Positions 50,161-58,406 of a DNA stretch of 64,000 nt are shown piece after piece. This DNA comes from an uncultured Bacillota bacterium (GTDB taxonomy: Bacteria; Bacillota_I; Bacilli_A; RF39; UBA660): the NCBI GenBank assembly GCA_958428295.1, contig CAUAFL010000004.1, positions 1-64,000 on the forward strand, in the 5' to 3' direction. Under the pieces are notes generated by a model, which was given only the letters and a program-made list of their open reading frames with translations, made no database searches and was not told the origin of the DNA. The first letter of the stretch is position 1. Every line of letters starts with the position of its first letter. The position numbers and the translations under genes were made by a program.

Positions 50161-52764
50161 TTAATACTTGTCATTAATCTCAATATATTCTGCTAATTTT
50201 TTTATAAACTCCTGATTATTTATTGCCTCTTTCGCTTTTATTCTTATCACTGGAACATAAATAGCATTAAAAGCAGCATCTTTATAACTATCTCTAACCT
50301 TTTGTATTTGTTTAAAATGATCTTTCCCATCAAGTTCTATAATAATTTTTAATTTACCAGTTCTGGTATCAAAAATAGAAAAGTCGGCATGTGCACCATT
50401 TCTTATATATTCTTTAATTTTAGGATTGCTATTTAGGAAAGACTCATTTAAAACTAACTCTGTTAAGAATACTTTGGCACGGCATATATAAGGAGTTTCC
50501 TTTAAGATATTATTTATAAAATGGTGAGTAACCTCTTCGTATTCATTATCATATAATTTTGTTTTTTTATAATATGGAATTTTTTTATAAAGATAATCAT
50601 ACCAACATGAGGTTTCATCATCGATCTTTTTCCCATAGATTTTAATATAATCAATTAAATGGTTTATTTCTATTGCATAACAACTATTTTTTTGAAAGTA
50701 TTTTTTATCTGTAATGAGAATAAATTTCTGTTTGGCACGTGAGACTGCTACGTTAACAAGTTCTGAAGTAAATAAGTTATGATTTCCTTTAAGATGATTA
50801 TTGCAAGTCTTTAAGTCATTTAAAACAGTAGAAAAATAGACCTTTTTTGCGCCTTTTCCTTGAAACGTATGAATAGTCCCTGCTCGATTTTCCTCAAATC
50901 GCTTTTTTAATTGCATTGACTGGGCTTTAAAGGGCGTAATTACAAAATAATCGTCTTTTTTATTCACTAATCCTTCAATGGCAAAACACTCTCTATCGTT
51001 TAAAAACGACCCATTTTTACTTTCTGCCCCCTTATACTTATCCACATCGACTATTTCGATAGAAGAAGAATTAGCTTCTGTATAAATTTTTAATTGGCTA
51101 GCATAATAAAATTTATTACAAAAATTAATAATATTATAATCACATCGATAATGTTCTTCTAATGTTTTCTCTGGTGGATCAAAAACATTCTTAATAGAAT
51201 TTAAAAAAGTATTGTTGTTATATCTATATTCATCAGGAATGTCAGTTTCAACCTTTAAATTTGTGATAGCACTAAGTTGTTTCTCGTCGCCAACAACAAC
51301 AAGCTTCTTGGCGGTATAAAGTAGAGGAAGACCTGTAATAACATCGCATTGGGATGCTTCATCAATTATGATAACGTCTATTTTTTTATTATTTTTAATA
51401 ATATCTTTAAAATTTGATAGAAAAGCATCAGCAGTTGTCAAAATTAAGGGATAAACATTGAAAGCCATTTCTAGTAAATCATTATTCTTTACCTCTGTTA
51501 ATCCAGAAGACATTTTTGTTTTTAAATAACCTTTAAATGCTTTCATAGATACTTCTATATATTGTTGATAAATTTCTTTCACTTGCCTTTGTTTTTCTTT
51601 CAGCTTTCTTTTTAACAAAAGAGCTTCTTTGTCTGCTATTTCTTTTTTAAGATACACTTCCTTTAAAAGTTGAGAAATTGCATAAAACTTTTTATTTGCA
51701 TCATCCTCATTAATACAATAATAATATCTTATTATCAATTTCTCAAAAAAATTGAACTTATGTTTTTTAGAATATGCGAACAGTTTTGCTAATCTATTTT
51801 TAGAAACATTCTTTTCACAAATAATTTTCATCTCATTTTCAGTAAGTAATTCTTTAAAATTATATAGTTCCTGTTCTTTATCCATAAATTTCTTTTGCAT
51901 TTTCAAATCAACTATTAAATTTTTAATACTGACAAGTTCATCTATTTCATTTTCTAAATTTTGTAATTTGTTTTGAAGTATTTGGAGTTTATTAAAGTCT
52001 TCATCAAAAGCTGAAATTTCTTTAAGCGTTTTTCGCAATTTTGTGATTTTAGCAGGCAATTCCTGCTGTAAAGGGTACATAAAATCTTTAGTACGACCAA
52101 ATCTTAAGAAAAATTCTGGTAAGGAAGTTTTTTGAAATTCTTCTATTATATTATCAACAGCCGAATTATTTTTTGAAACAATTACAACATTTTTATTCTG
52201 CATAATAAAATTTGCAAGAAGACTCAAAATAGTCGTTGTCTTCCCAGTACCAGGTGGTCCCTGAATAATAGATATATCATTATTTAAAGCGTTTTTTATG
52301 GCCATTCTCTGTGAAAGATTAGAATTGCTCAATAAGATAATTTTGTTATTAGAATATATTTTTTTATTATCCTTCTGATTTTTTAAATATCTTACTAAAA
52401 GATTATCTGAACTTTGTGTATAAATAGAATCTAACATACCTTTAAACATCTTTTGCTTAAAATCATAATTGGAGTCAGTTTCTAATTTGTCCACACATTT
52501 TTGGTAGTAAGCTAAATATTTGCCCACATTAAAGGGTAAGCCTAATTTTTTTGATTTAAATGAAATTTCATCATTATGATTTGCAAACTCTACTTTACGA
52601 ATATTAGAAATATAAATACTAGATTCCTTCTTAGAATTTATAAAAGTATAATACAGTTTGTCATGATAGTACTTTGTAACTATAATAATCATATTTTTAT
52701 CTTTGCAAGTAGTAATTTTCAAAGGTATATGTTTTGTATGTGATTCATCAAAATACTCTATCAT
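50161..52764 (-). CDS. SF1 (Upf1-like) helicase fused to a DUF2726-type nuclease domain
   Basis: 867 residues from the ATG at 52764 (GGAG, 5-nt spacing). The helicase has Walker A IIQGPPGTGKTTT (about 170), VIVSKNNSAVDN (Ia), IIDEASQCD (II), VVGDEKQLSA (III), EHYRCDYNI (IV), and VNVAVSRAKQKFILITD (VI). A long coiled coil (about 240-400) splits the core. The C-terminal ~110 residues (FLTELVLNESF, HADFSIFDTRTGKLKIIIELDGKDHF) form a PD-(D/E)xK nuclease of the DUF2726 type. Such fusions are frequent in defence islands; the neighbouring tRNA-Gly supports that reading. Confidence 0.82.
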   Translation of the reverse strand: MIEYFDESHTKHIPLKITTCKDKNMIIIVTKYYHDKLYYTFINSKKESSIYISNIRKVEFANHNDEISFKSKKLGLPFNVGKYLAYYQKCVDKLETDSNYDFKQKMFKGMLDSIYTQSSDNLLVRYLKNQKDNKKIYSNNKIILLSNSNLSQRMAIKNALNNDISIIQGPPGTGKTTTILSLLANFIMQNKNVVIVSKNNSAVDNIIEEFQKTSLPEFFLRFGRTKDFMYPLQQELPAKITKLRKTLKEISAFDEDFNKLQILQNKLQNLENEIDELVSIKNLIVDLKMQKKFMDKEQELYNFKELLTENEMKIICEKNVSKNRLAKLFAYSKKHKFNFFEKLIIRYYYCINEDDANKKFYAISQLLKEVYLKKEIADKEALLLKRKLKEKQRQVKEIYQQYIEVSMKAFKGYLKTKMSSGLTEVKNNDLLEMAFNVYPLILTTADAFLSNFKDIIKNNKKIDVIIIDEASQCDVITGLPLLYTAKKLVVVGDEKQLSAITNLKVETDIPDEYRYNNNTFLNSIKNVFDPPEKTLEEHYRCDYNIINFCNKFYYASQLKIYTEANSSSIEIVDVDKYKGAESKNGSFLNDRECFAIEGLVNKKDDYFVITPFKAQSMQLKKRFEENRAGTIHTFQGKGAKKVYFSTVLNDLKTCNNHLKGNHNLFTSELVNVAVSRAKQKFILITDKKYFQKNSCYAIEINHLIDYIKIYGKKIDDETSCWYDYLYKKIPYYKKTKLYDNEYEEVTHHFINNILKETPYICRAKVFLTELVLNESFLNSNPKIKEYIRNGAHADFSIFDTRTGKLKIIIELDGKDHFKQIQKVRDSYKDAAFNAIYVPVIRIKAKEAINNQEFIKKLAEYIEINDKY

Positions 52765-52938
52765 AGGCACTCCTTTTTTTGCCTATTATACCTTTTTTTA
52801 CCAAAATGTCCATCACTTTATTACAATTTATCTAAATCTTATAGTATAAAAGGATACGAAATCTTACCCTTTTAACATTATTCGTTAAACAAAAATAAAT
52901 AATTAATACTGAATATTGTAATGGTTTTTGTTAGTATT

Positions 52939-53196
52939 TTATTTCTTATGATCTTGATAGAACTGTTTTAACTCAGTCTTAATTTGTATATCTAGATCAG
53001 TTTTTTTAATTCCTTCAATCGCACCTTCTAAGGCTAAAAGACGATTTATACAGGCAGAAGAGTCTATTTCTTGAATTTTTAACCAAGCTTTTTTACTCCC
53101 TATTTTTTGTAGTTGTTCTGCGGTAAAAATACCTACTTCGTTTAGTTGTCTTTCCACTTCCTTACCTATGTTTGGTAATTGTTTTAATTCTCCCAT
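52939..53196 (-). CDS. TfoX C-terminal-domain protein
   Basis: 85 residues. LKQLPNIGKEVERQLNEVGIFTAEQLQKIGSKKAWLKI is the helix-hairpin-helix-like TfoX_C domain. It is encoded alone, 24 kb from the separate TfoX_N gene. It probably binds DNA or a protein partner; role unknown. Confidence 0.85.
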   Translation of the reverse strand: MGELKQLPNIGKEVERQLNEVGIFTAEQLQKIGSKKAWLKIQEIDSSACINRLLALEGAIEGIKKTDLDIQIKTELKQFYQDHKK

Positions 53197-53327
53197 AACT
53201 ACTCCTTTTTTCCTTATTATTAAGTTAATTATAACATAAGCTAGACGATTATAAAACAGGATAAATGCTAGGTTATTTTATGATGCATGATACTACTAAA
53301 ACAGGTAACACTAAAGATGGTGATACT

Positions 53328-54275
53328 ATGAAAATCCATTTAGGTTACATTGCAACTCCCCTAACGCTTGATTATCTAACCTATGCACATACCATTACTT
53401 ATACTAATTACTTAAAAATTCCTGAGCCATTAAGACATAAAAAATTAACAGAAATTTTAAGTAATAATTTAAAAATTTTCGAACAGGTTCTATATTATAA
53501 TTATCGAAATTCTATTTTTTTCTATCGCTTTTCACATAATTTAGTACCCTTAGCGACACATCCCCAAGTAGATTTTGACTACATTACCCCTTTCCAAAAA
53601 CAGTGGCGAAACTTAGGGACAGCAGTTAAAAAATATCATATTCGTCTTGATAGTCACCCTGATCAATTTTGTGTATTAAATAGTGTTTACGATAGTGTTC
53701 TTGCTTCTTCAAGATTGCATTTAGATTTTCATTACCGAATTTTTCAAGCTATGGGAATTAAAGGAAAAACTGTTCTACATATTGGTGGTATGACAGAAGG
53801 CAAAGAGCTAGCTAAAAAACGCTTTATTAATACTTTTCAATCTTTGCCAATTGGTATTCAAAATATGATTATTTTAGAAAATGATGATAAAATTTTTATG
53901 ATGGAAGATGTATTAGAACTCTGTCAATATTTACATGTTCCTATGGTACTAGATTATCATCATTATCAATGTCATCATCAGCAAAAATTAACCAAAGATA
54001 TTCTATTACAAATTTGTGCCACCTGGGACAAGGAGCCCTATCCTCCTAAAATGCACTTTTCTTCACCTAGAAGTAAAAAAGACTTTCGCAGTCATAGTGA
54101 GTATTTAAATGAGGTCGAATTTCGAAATTTTTTAATGTTACTCAAAGAAGTAGATCGTGATATTGATATTATGTTAGAGTGTAAAGGACGTGATATGGCA
54201 CTTTTTAAATTAACGAGACAATTAAAGTGTGATACTACTTTTCATTTTATCAATGATACTACTTTTTATTATTAA
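53328..54275 (+). CDS. uvsE: UV-damage endonuclease UvsE/UVDE
   Basis: 315 residues from the ATG at 53328 (GGTGAT site). It is a TIM-barrel endonuclease that nicks 5' of UV photoproducts. Motifs: FFYRFSHNLVPLATHP, HIRLDSHPDQFCVLN, VLHIGG, MIILENDD, VPMVLDYHHYQCH, MHFSSPRS, MLECKGRD, all typical metal-site segments. The frame is open upstream to 53265, but that extension lacks homology. It converges on and overlaps the MGMT-like gene by 17 bp. Confidence 0.92.
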   Translation: MKIHLGYIATPLTLDYLTYAHTITYTNYLKIPEPLRHKKLTEILSNNLKIFEQVLYYNYRNSIFFYRFSHNLVPLATHPQVDFDYITPFQKQWRNLGTAVKKYHIRLDSHPDQFCVLNSVYDSVLASSRLHLDFHYRIFQAMGIKGKTVLHIGGMTEGKELAKKRFINTFQSLPIGIQNMIILENDDKIFMMEDVLELCQYLHVPMVLDYHHYQCHHQQKLTKDILLQICATWDKEPYPPKMHFSSPRSKKDFRSHSEYLNEVEFRNFLMLLKEVDRDIDIMLECKGRDMALFKLTRQLKCDTTFHFINDTTFYY

Positions 54276-54567
54276 CTTTTCCATTGATATTTTTTAATTC
54301 CACATACCTATTATCTTTTACTAATACTTTTTCATTTTCTAGTAACCCTTTTTGGTCTTTCCATCCTGGCACTAAACGACCTTTAGTATTTACTACCCGA
54401 TGACAAGGAAAATCACCATATAAAGAGGCTAAACTTAGTGCTTTTCCTACGAGTCTAGCATTTTTAGGAGCACCAGCCAAAGTGGCGATTTGACCATAAG
54501 TTGCAACAGTTCCTTTAGGAATTTCTTCCACAATTGCATAAATTTGATATAAAAATTCTTCACTCAT
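54259..54567 (-). CDS. MGMT-family DNA-binding protein (single small domain)
   Basis: 102 residues. IYAIVEEIPKGTVATYGQIATLAGAPKNARLVGKAL followed by the active-site motif FPCHRVVNTKGRL. It lacks the N-terminal domain of Ada/Ogt. In Atl proteins the active Cys is missing, but here it is present (PCHR), so methyl-transfer is possible. It probably recognises O6-alkylguanine. Confidence 0.88.
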   Translation of the reverse strand: MSEEFLYQIYAIVEEIPKGTVATYGQIATLAGAPKNARLVGKALSLASLYGDFPCHRVVNTKGRLVPGWKDQKGLLENEKVLVKDNRYVELKNINGKVNNKK

Positions 54568-54766
54568 GATATACTCCCTCTTTCTAGTAGTACCATATCA
54601 TACTTTTCTCTATTCTGTAAAAGCCCTATATATAAAAAATTATAAGAAATTTGTTCTGTTACAGTAAGTGTAATTAAGAAATATATTTATTTTAATTTTT
54701 TATTAAGTAGCAAAAGTGACCAAGATATTTATAGGAATGATAATACAATAAATTTCATAAAATTTC

Positions 54767-54795
54767 TTGACGGTGTACTTTAATTATGCTATGAT
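54767..54795 (+). promoter_or_regulatory. Sigma-A promoter of the tRNA-Arg/tRNA-Pro unit
   Basis: TTGACG (54767-54772), 17-bp spacer, TATGAT (54790-54795), about 60 bp before tRNA-Arg. Nothing else is seen in 54568-54766. Confidence 0.8.
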
Positions 54796-54853
54796 AAAAT
54801 CGTATTTCAAATAGGAATACCTATTTTTATGGCTCTTATTTGCGAGTATCCTT

Positions 54854-54930
<77 letters not shown>

Positions 54931-54934
54931 CTAT

Positions 54935-55011
54935 CGGGAAGTGGCTCAACTTGGTAGAGCACCTGGTTTGGGACCAGGTGGTTGCAGGTTCAAATCCTGT
55001 CTTCCCGACCA
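54935..55011 (+). tRNA. tRNA-Pro (anticodon UGG)
   Basis: Acceptor CGGGAAG/CTTCCCG, anticodon arm CCTGG-TTTGGGA-CCAGG, T loop GGTTCAAATCC, encoded CCA. Confidence 0.96.
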
Positions 55012-55021
55012 TTTAGTTATT

Positions 55022-55047
55022 AAAGTCTTATAATTTAAGGCTTTTTT
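55022..55047 (+). terminator. Terminator of the tRNA unit
   Basis: AAGTCTTA pairs with TAAGGCTT (one G-U) around a 5-nt loop, followed by a T-run. Confidence 0.6.
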
Positions 55048-55561
55048 ATATTCTAAACTTCTTTCTAGTCAAGAAAATTCCAACGATTGAGCTAATAAGG
55101 ATAAGCGGTGCTAACCTGATAAATAGCCATTCAAATGAATGAGAAGCAACTCCTATCATAGCTTTTTCAGGATCACTATAATCCAAACTTAAGTACGAAC
55201 TATTTAACATAATTAACGATATGAAAGTTATTATTATAATTACACATAGCAAAATTAATAACCAATGAATTATTTTTCTTCTGTTATTCTTCCTTTGTGA
55301 TAATTGTAAGTTTACTATCTCCAATTTTTCAGAAATTGTTTTTAAATCATTTACTTTAAATTCAGAAATGTTTTCTCCAAGTAAAGTACTTACCGGTATT
55401 TCAAGAATCTTTGATATAGAAATTAACATTTCGGAATCAGGAACTGATAATCCTTGCTCCCATTTAGAAATTGTTTGTCTTACAACATTTAACTTAATAG
55501 CAAGTTCTTCTTGTGAAAGCCCTTTTGATTTTCTAATTGATTTAATATTTTCTTTTAACAT
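55046..55561 (-). CDS. Membrane-anchored XRE regulator
   Basis: 171 residues. Residues 1-60 form an XRE HTH (LKENIKSIRKSKGLSQEELAIKLNVVRQTISKWEQGLSVPDSEML). Two membrane segments follow (about 98-120, IIHWLLILLCVIIIITFISLI; about 148-168, LFIRLAPLILISSIVGIFL). Such one-component membrane regulators often sense envelope stress. No obvious target operon lies nearby. Confidence 0.85.
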   Translation of the reverse strand: MLKENIKSIRKSKGLSQEELAIKLNVVRQTISKWEQGLSVPDSEMLISISKILEIPVSTLLGENISEFKVNDLKTISEKLEIVNLQLSQRKNNRRKIIHWLLILLCVIIIITFISLIMLNSSYLSLDYSDPEKAMIGVASHSFEWLFIRLAPLILISSIVGIFLTRKKFRI

Positions 55562-55671
55562 TTTAAAATGACTCCTTTCTTTTATTTAAATTATTATATG
55601 AAAAATAGTCCATTGCTACAAGCAATGCTTATTAACATTCAAAACTTATATTAATAAAATGGCGTGGTGAT

Positions 55672-55833
55672 ATGGAAATAAATAGTGAACCCTTAACTGA
55701 AATGAAAGCACAATTATCTAATGATGTATCAATAATTAAACAAGCGTATTATAATACATATCTACTAAATAGGATTCAAGGTATGATCAAAAGGAGTTTT
55801 TTATATCCTGTTTTCAATTACTGTTCAGTATAA
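55672..55833 (+). CDS. Possible small protein
   Basis: A 53-residue frame, MEINSEPLTEMKAQLSNDVS and onward, with GGTGAT just before the ATG, a site style used by uvsE and others here. No homology recognised; it may be chance coding. The remainder of 55562-55857 holds no other gene. Confidence 0.3.
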   Translation: MEINSEPLTEMKAQLSNDVSIIKQAYYNTYLLNRIQGMIKRSFLYPVFNYCSV

Positions 55834-55905
55834 ATTTCATTAAAAAAGAGCTTTTATTTGCCAGAATGTTTATTTTTCTATATAATAATCAAGAGGTTTG
55901 GTAAA

Positions 55906-57441
55906 ATGAAAGAAATTAGTAATGTTATAGTATCCTGGTATCAGCAACATAAAAGGGATTTACCTTGGCGAAAAGATAAGGATCCTTATCATGTTTGGGT
56001 TTCTGAAATTATGTTACAGCAGACGAGAATAGAAGCTGTTAAGGATTACTATATGCGGTTTATGGAAGCATTACCTACCATTGAAGATTTAGCTAATGTA
56101 TCGGAAGACTATTTATTAAAATTATGGGAAGGTCTTGGCTATTATAATCGGGCTCGTAATTTACAAAAAGCCGCTAAAAAAATTGTTCAAGATAATCAAG
56201 GGATCTTTCCTGATACATATGAAGAGATGCTCGCTTTACCTGGAATTGGAGAATATACAGCTGGAGCGATTGCTTCTATTTGCTTTGATAGAAAATGTGT
56301 GGCCATTGATGGGAATGTTCTTCGTGTCTTTATGCGTCTTACTAATTGTTCAGATAATATTTTAGAGGAACGAGTAAGGAAACGAGTGAAAGAACAATTA
56401 TTAGAAATAGTCCCTGAAAAAACGGGTGATTTTAATGAAGGATTAATGGAATTAGGAGAAACTATCTGTTTGCCAACGACATTACCTAATTGTAGCATAT
56501 GCCCATTGACCCGTTATTGTAAATCCTATCACCAAAATACGATGACCATCCTTCCTGTTCGTATAAAAGAAACTAAAAAAACTACGGAAGATATAACTGT
56601 ACTACTTTTTCAATGCCAAGATAAAATAGCACTTTCTTATCGAAAGGAGCAAAGTCTTTTAAAAAATATGTGGGAGTTTCCAAATCTTTGTGGCAATTAC
56701 TCTCAACAGAAATTACAAAAGTTATTAGCCTCCTATCCATTAGCAGGAAAGATTGTACAAGGACCACTTCATAAGCATGTTTTTACCCATAAAATATGGC
56801 AGATGACTAGTTATTTTATTCCTGTTCAGACACAAGTTGCTAATTATACTTGGGTTAGTATCGAGGAAGCACTGAATACTTATGCGATCCCTATGGCTTT
56901 TCAACCATTTTTAAAAGCATTAAAGGCAAAACAACAACCCAAGGAAATGAAAAAACAAATTATTCATCCATTAAAGCCTATTTATAATACCCAGTCGCAA
57001 GTTTTATTATTAGGAAGCCTTCCTTCTATCAAATCTAGAGAGGAAAAATTCTATTATGCCCATCCCCAAAATCGATTTTGGAAAGTGCTTGCTTCTGTTT
57101 TACAGGAAGAGGTCCCCACTACTAAGCAAGAGAAAACCGCAATGTTATTAACTCACCAATTAGCCCTTTGGGATGTTATTCATTCTTGTTCAATTATAGG
57201 ATCCAGTGACGCCTCTATTACTGATGTTAAAGTCAATCACCTACAAGAAATATTAAAACATTCTAAAATAAAATATATTTTTACAACTGGTAAGACAGCG
57301 AAAAAATATTATGATAAATATTGTTTTAAGGAAACGGGAATAGAAGCTATTAATCTTCCTTCCACTAGTCCAGCTAATGCTGCTTATACATTAGAAAAAT
57401 TAATAGAAGCTTATCAGCAAATTATAAATGTTAAAAACTAG
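55906..57441 (+). CDS. mutY: MutY adenine glycosylase fused to a deoxyinosine glycosylase (UDG superfamily)
   Basis: 511 residues from the ATG at 55906 (AAGAGG). Residues 1 to about 215 are MutY: WVSEIMLQQTRIEAV, the HhH motif LPGIGEYTAGAI, catalytic Asp in CVAIDGNVLRVF, and the iron-sulfur Cys set CLPTTLPNCSICPLTRYC. A NUDIX-like 8-oxoG-recognition domain follows (about 220-345). The last ~160 residues (QVLLLGSLPSIKSREEKFYYAHPQNRFWKVL, LPSTSPANA) are a UDG-superfamily domain of the deoxyinosine-glycosylase type. The fusion combines repair of A:8-oxoG mismatches and deaminated adenine. Confidence 0.88.
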   Translation: MKEISNVIVSWYQQHKRDLPWRKDKDPYHVWVSEIMLQQTRIEAVKDYYMRFMEALPTIEDLANVSEDYLLKLWEGLGYYNRARNLQKAAKKIVQDNQGIFPDTYEEMLALPGIGEYTAGAIASICFDRKCVAIDGNVLRVFMRLTNCSDNILEERVRKRVKEQLLEIVPEKTGDFNEGLMELGETICLPTTLPNCSICPLTRYCKSYHQNTMTILPVRIKETKKTTEDITVLLFQCQDKIALSYRKEQSLLKNMWEFPNLCGNYSQQKLQKLLASYPLAGKIVQGPLHKHVFTHKIWQMTSYFIPVQTQVANYTWVSIEEALNTYAIPMAFQPFLKALKAKQQPKEMKKQIIHPLKPIYNTQSQVLLLGSLPSIKSREEKFYYAHPQNRFWKVLASVLQEEVPTTKQEKTAMLLTHQLALWDVIHSCSIIGSSDASITDVKVNHLQEILKHSKIKYIFTTGKTAKKYYDKYCFKETGIEAINLPSTSPANAAYTLEKLIEAYQQIINVKN

Positions 57442-57464
57442 TACTTTTGATGGTACTAGTTTTT
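57433..57464. terminator. Bidirectional terminator between mutY and yitT
   Basis: Perfect 12-bp arms AAAAACTAGTAC (57433-57444) and GTACTAGTTTTT (57453-57464) around an 8-nt loop; it contains the mutY stop. Confidence 0.85.
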
Positions 57465-57472
57465 AATTTCTA

Positions 57473-58384
57473 TTATTTTACATCCAAAGATGGTGTTTGT
57501 AAGTTCTTTTTTACCTTTTTAATTTTCTTTGTTGATTTAATATGCTCTCCTATAATTTCAGAAACTTCTAAAATGGTTACAAAGGCACTTTCATCCATTT
57601 GTTCCACAATATGACGTAACTCAAACACCTCGATTCTAGTAAGAACACAATATAATACTTCTTTTTCACCACTAATGAGCCCTTGGCCCTTTAAAAAAGT
57701 AACGGTTCTACCTAATCTTTTGTAAATTTCTGCTGATAAATCTGTTCCTTTATCTGTGACAATTAAAGCTGCTTTGGCCTGTTCAAGGCCTTCTGATACA
57801 AAATCTATTACTTTAAAAGTAATAAAATAAGTTAATAGAGAATACATCGCTCTATCTAGTCCAAAGATAAGTCCAGCAATTCCATAAATAAGTAAATTGA
57901 ATATTAAGACAACTTGGCCAACCGATAAGGCCGTTTTTTTGCTGATAACGATCGCTACTGATTCAGTGCCATCGACACAACCTCCAAAATGAATGATAAG
58001 ACCCACACCTACTCCTAAAATAACGCCGCCAAATACAGTTGCTAGTAAAATCTGTTCAGTAAGTGCTTCTATGTTATGAAAAATAGATAAAAATAAAGAA
58101 AATAAAACCATACTATAAATTGTTCGGAAGAAAAAGCCTTTTCCTAGATTACGATATCCTATATAAATAAAAGGAATATTCAAAACTAGGACAAGTATAC
58201 TCAAAGGTAATTTTGTTAATTTGGATATAATGATAGAAATACCAGTCACGCCTCCATCTAAAATGGTATTAGGTATGAGAAAGGCTTGTAAGGCGTAAGC
58301 TGCTAGCAAAGAACCGAGCGTTAACATTAAAAAGGAAATTAATGTTCTAGTATGGCGGTTTTTAACGGTTTCCAAATGATTCAC
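57473..58384 (-). CDS. YitT-family membrane protein (DUF161-DUF2179)
   Basis: 303 residues. Five or six membrane helices in the first ~200 residues (LISFLMLTLGSLLAAYALQAFLIPN, DGGVTGISIIISKLT, FGGVILGVGVGLIIHFGGCVDGTESVAI) define YitT/DUF161. The C-terminal ~80 residues (KAALIVTDKGTDLSAEIYKRLGRTVTFLKGQG, VLYCVLTRIEVFELRHIV) are the DUF2179 domain. Function of the family is unknown. It follows valS by 22 bp. Confidence 0.9.
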   Translation of the reverse strand: MNHLETVKNRHTRTLISFLMLTLGSLLAAYALQAFLIPNTILDGGVTGISIIISKLTKLPLSILVLVLNIPFIYIGYRNLGKGFFFRTIYSMVLFSLFLSIFHNIEALTEQILLATVFGGVILGVGVGLIIHFGGCVDGTESVAIVISKKTALSVGQVVLIFNLLIYGIAGLIFGLDRAMYSLLTYFITFKVIDFVSEGLEQAKAALIVTDKGTDLSAEIYKRLGRTVTFLKGQGLISGEKEVLYCVLTRIEVFELRHIVEQMDESAFVTILEVSEIIGEHIKSTKKIKKVKKNLQTPSLDVK

Positions 58385-58406
58385 CCCTTTCCGTTAATTT
58401 ATCCTA

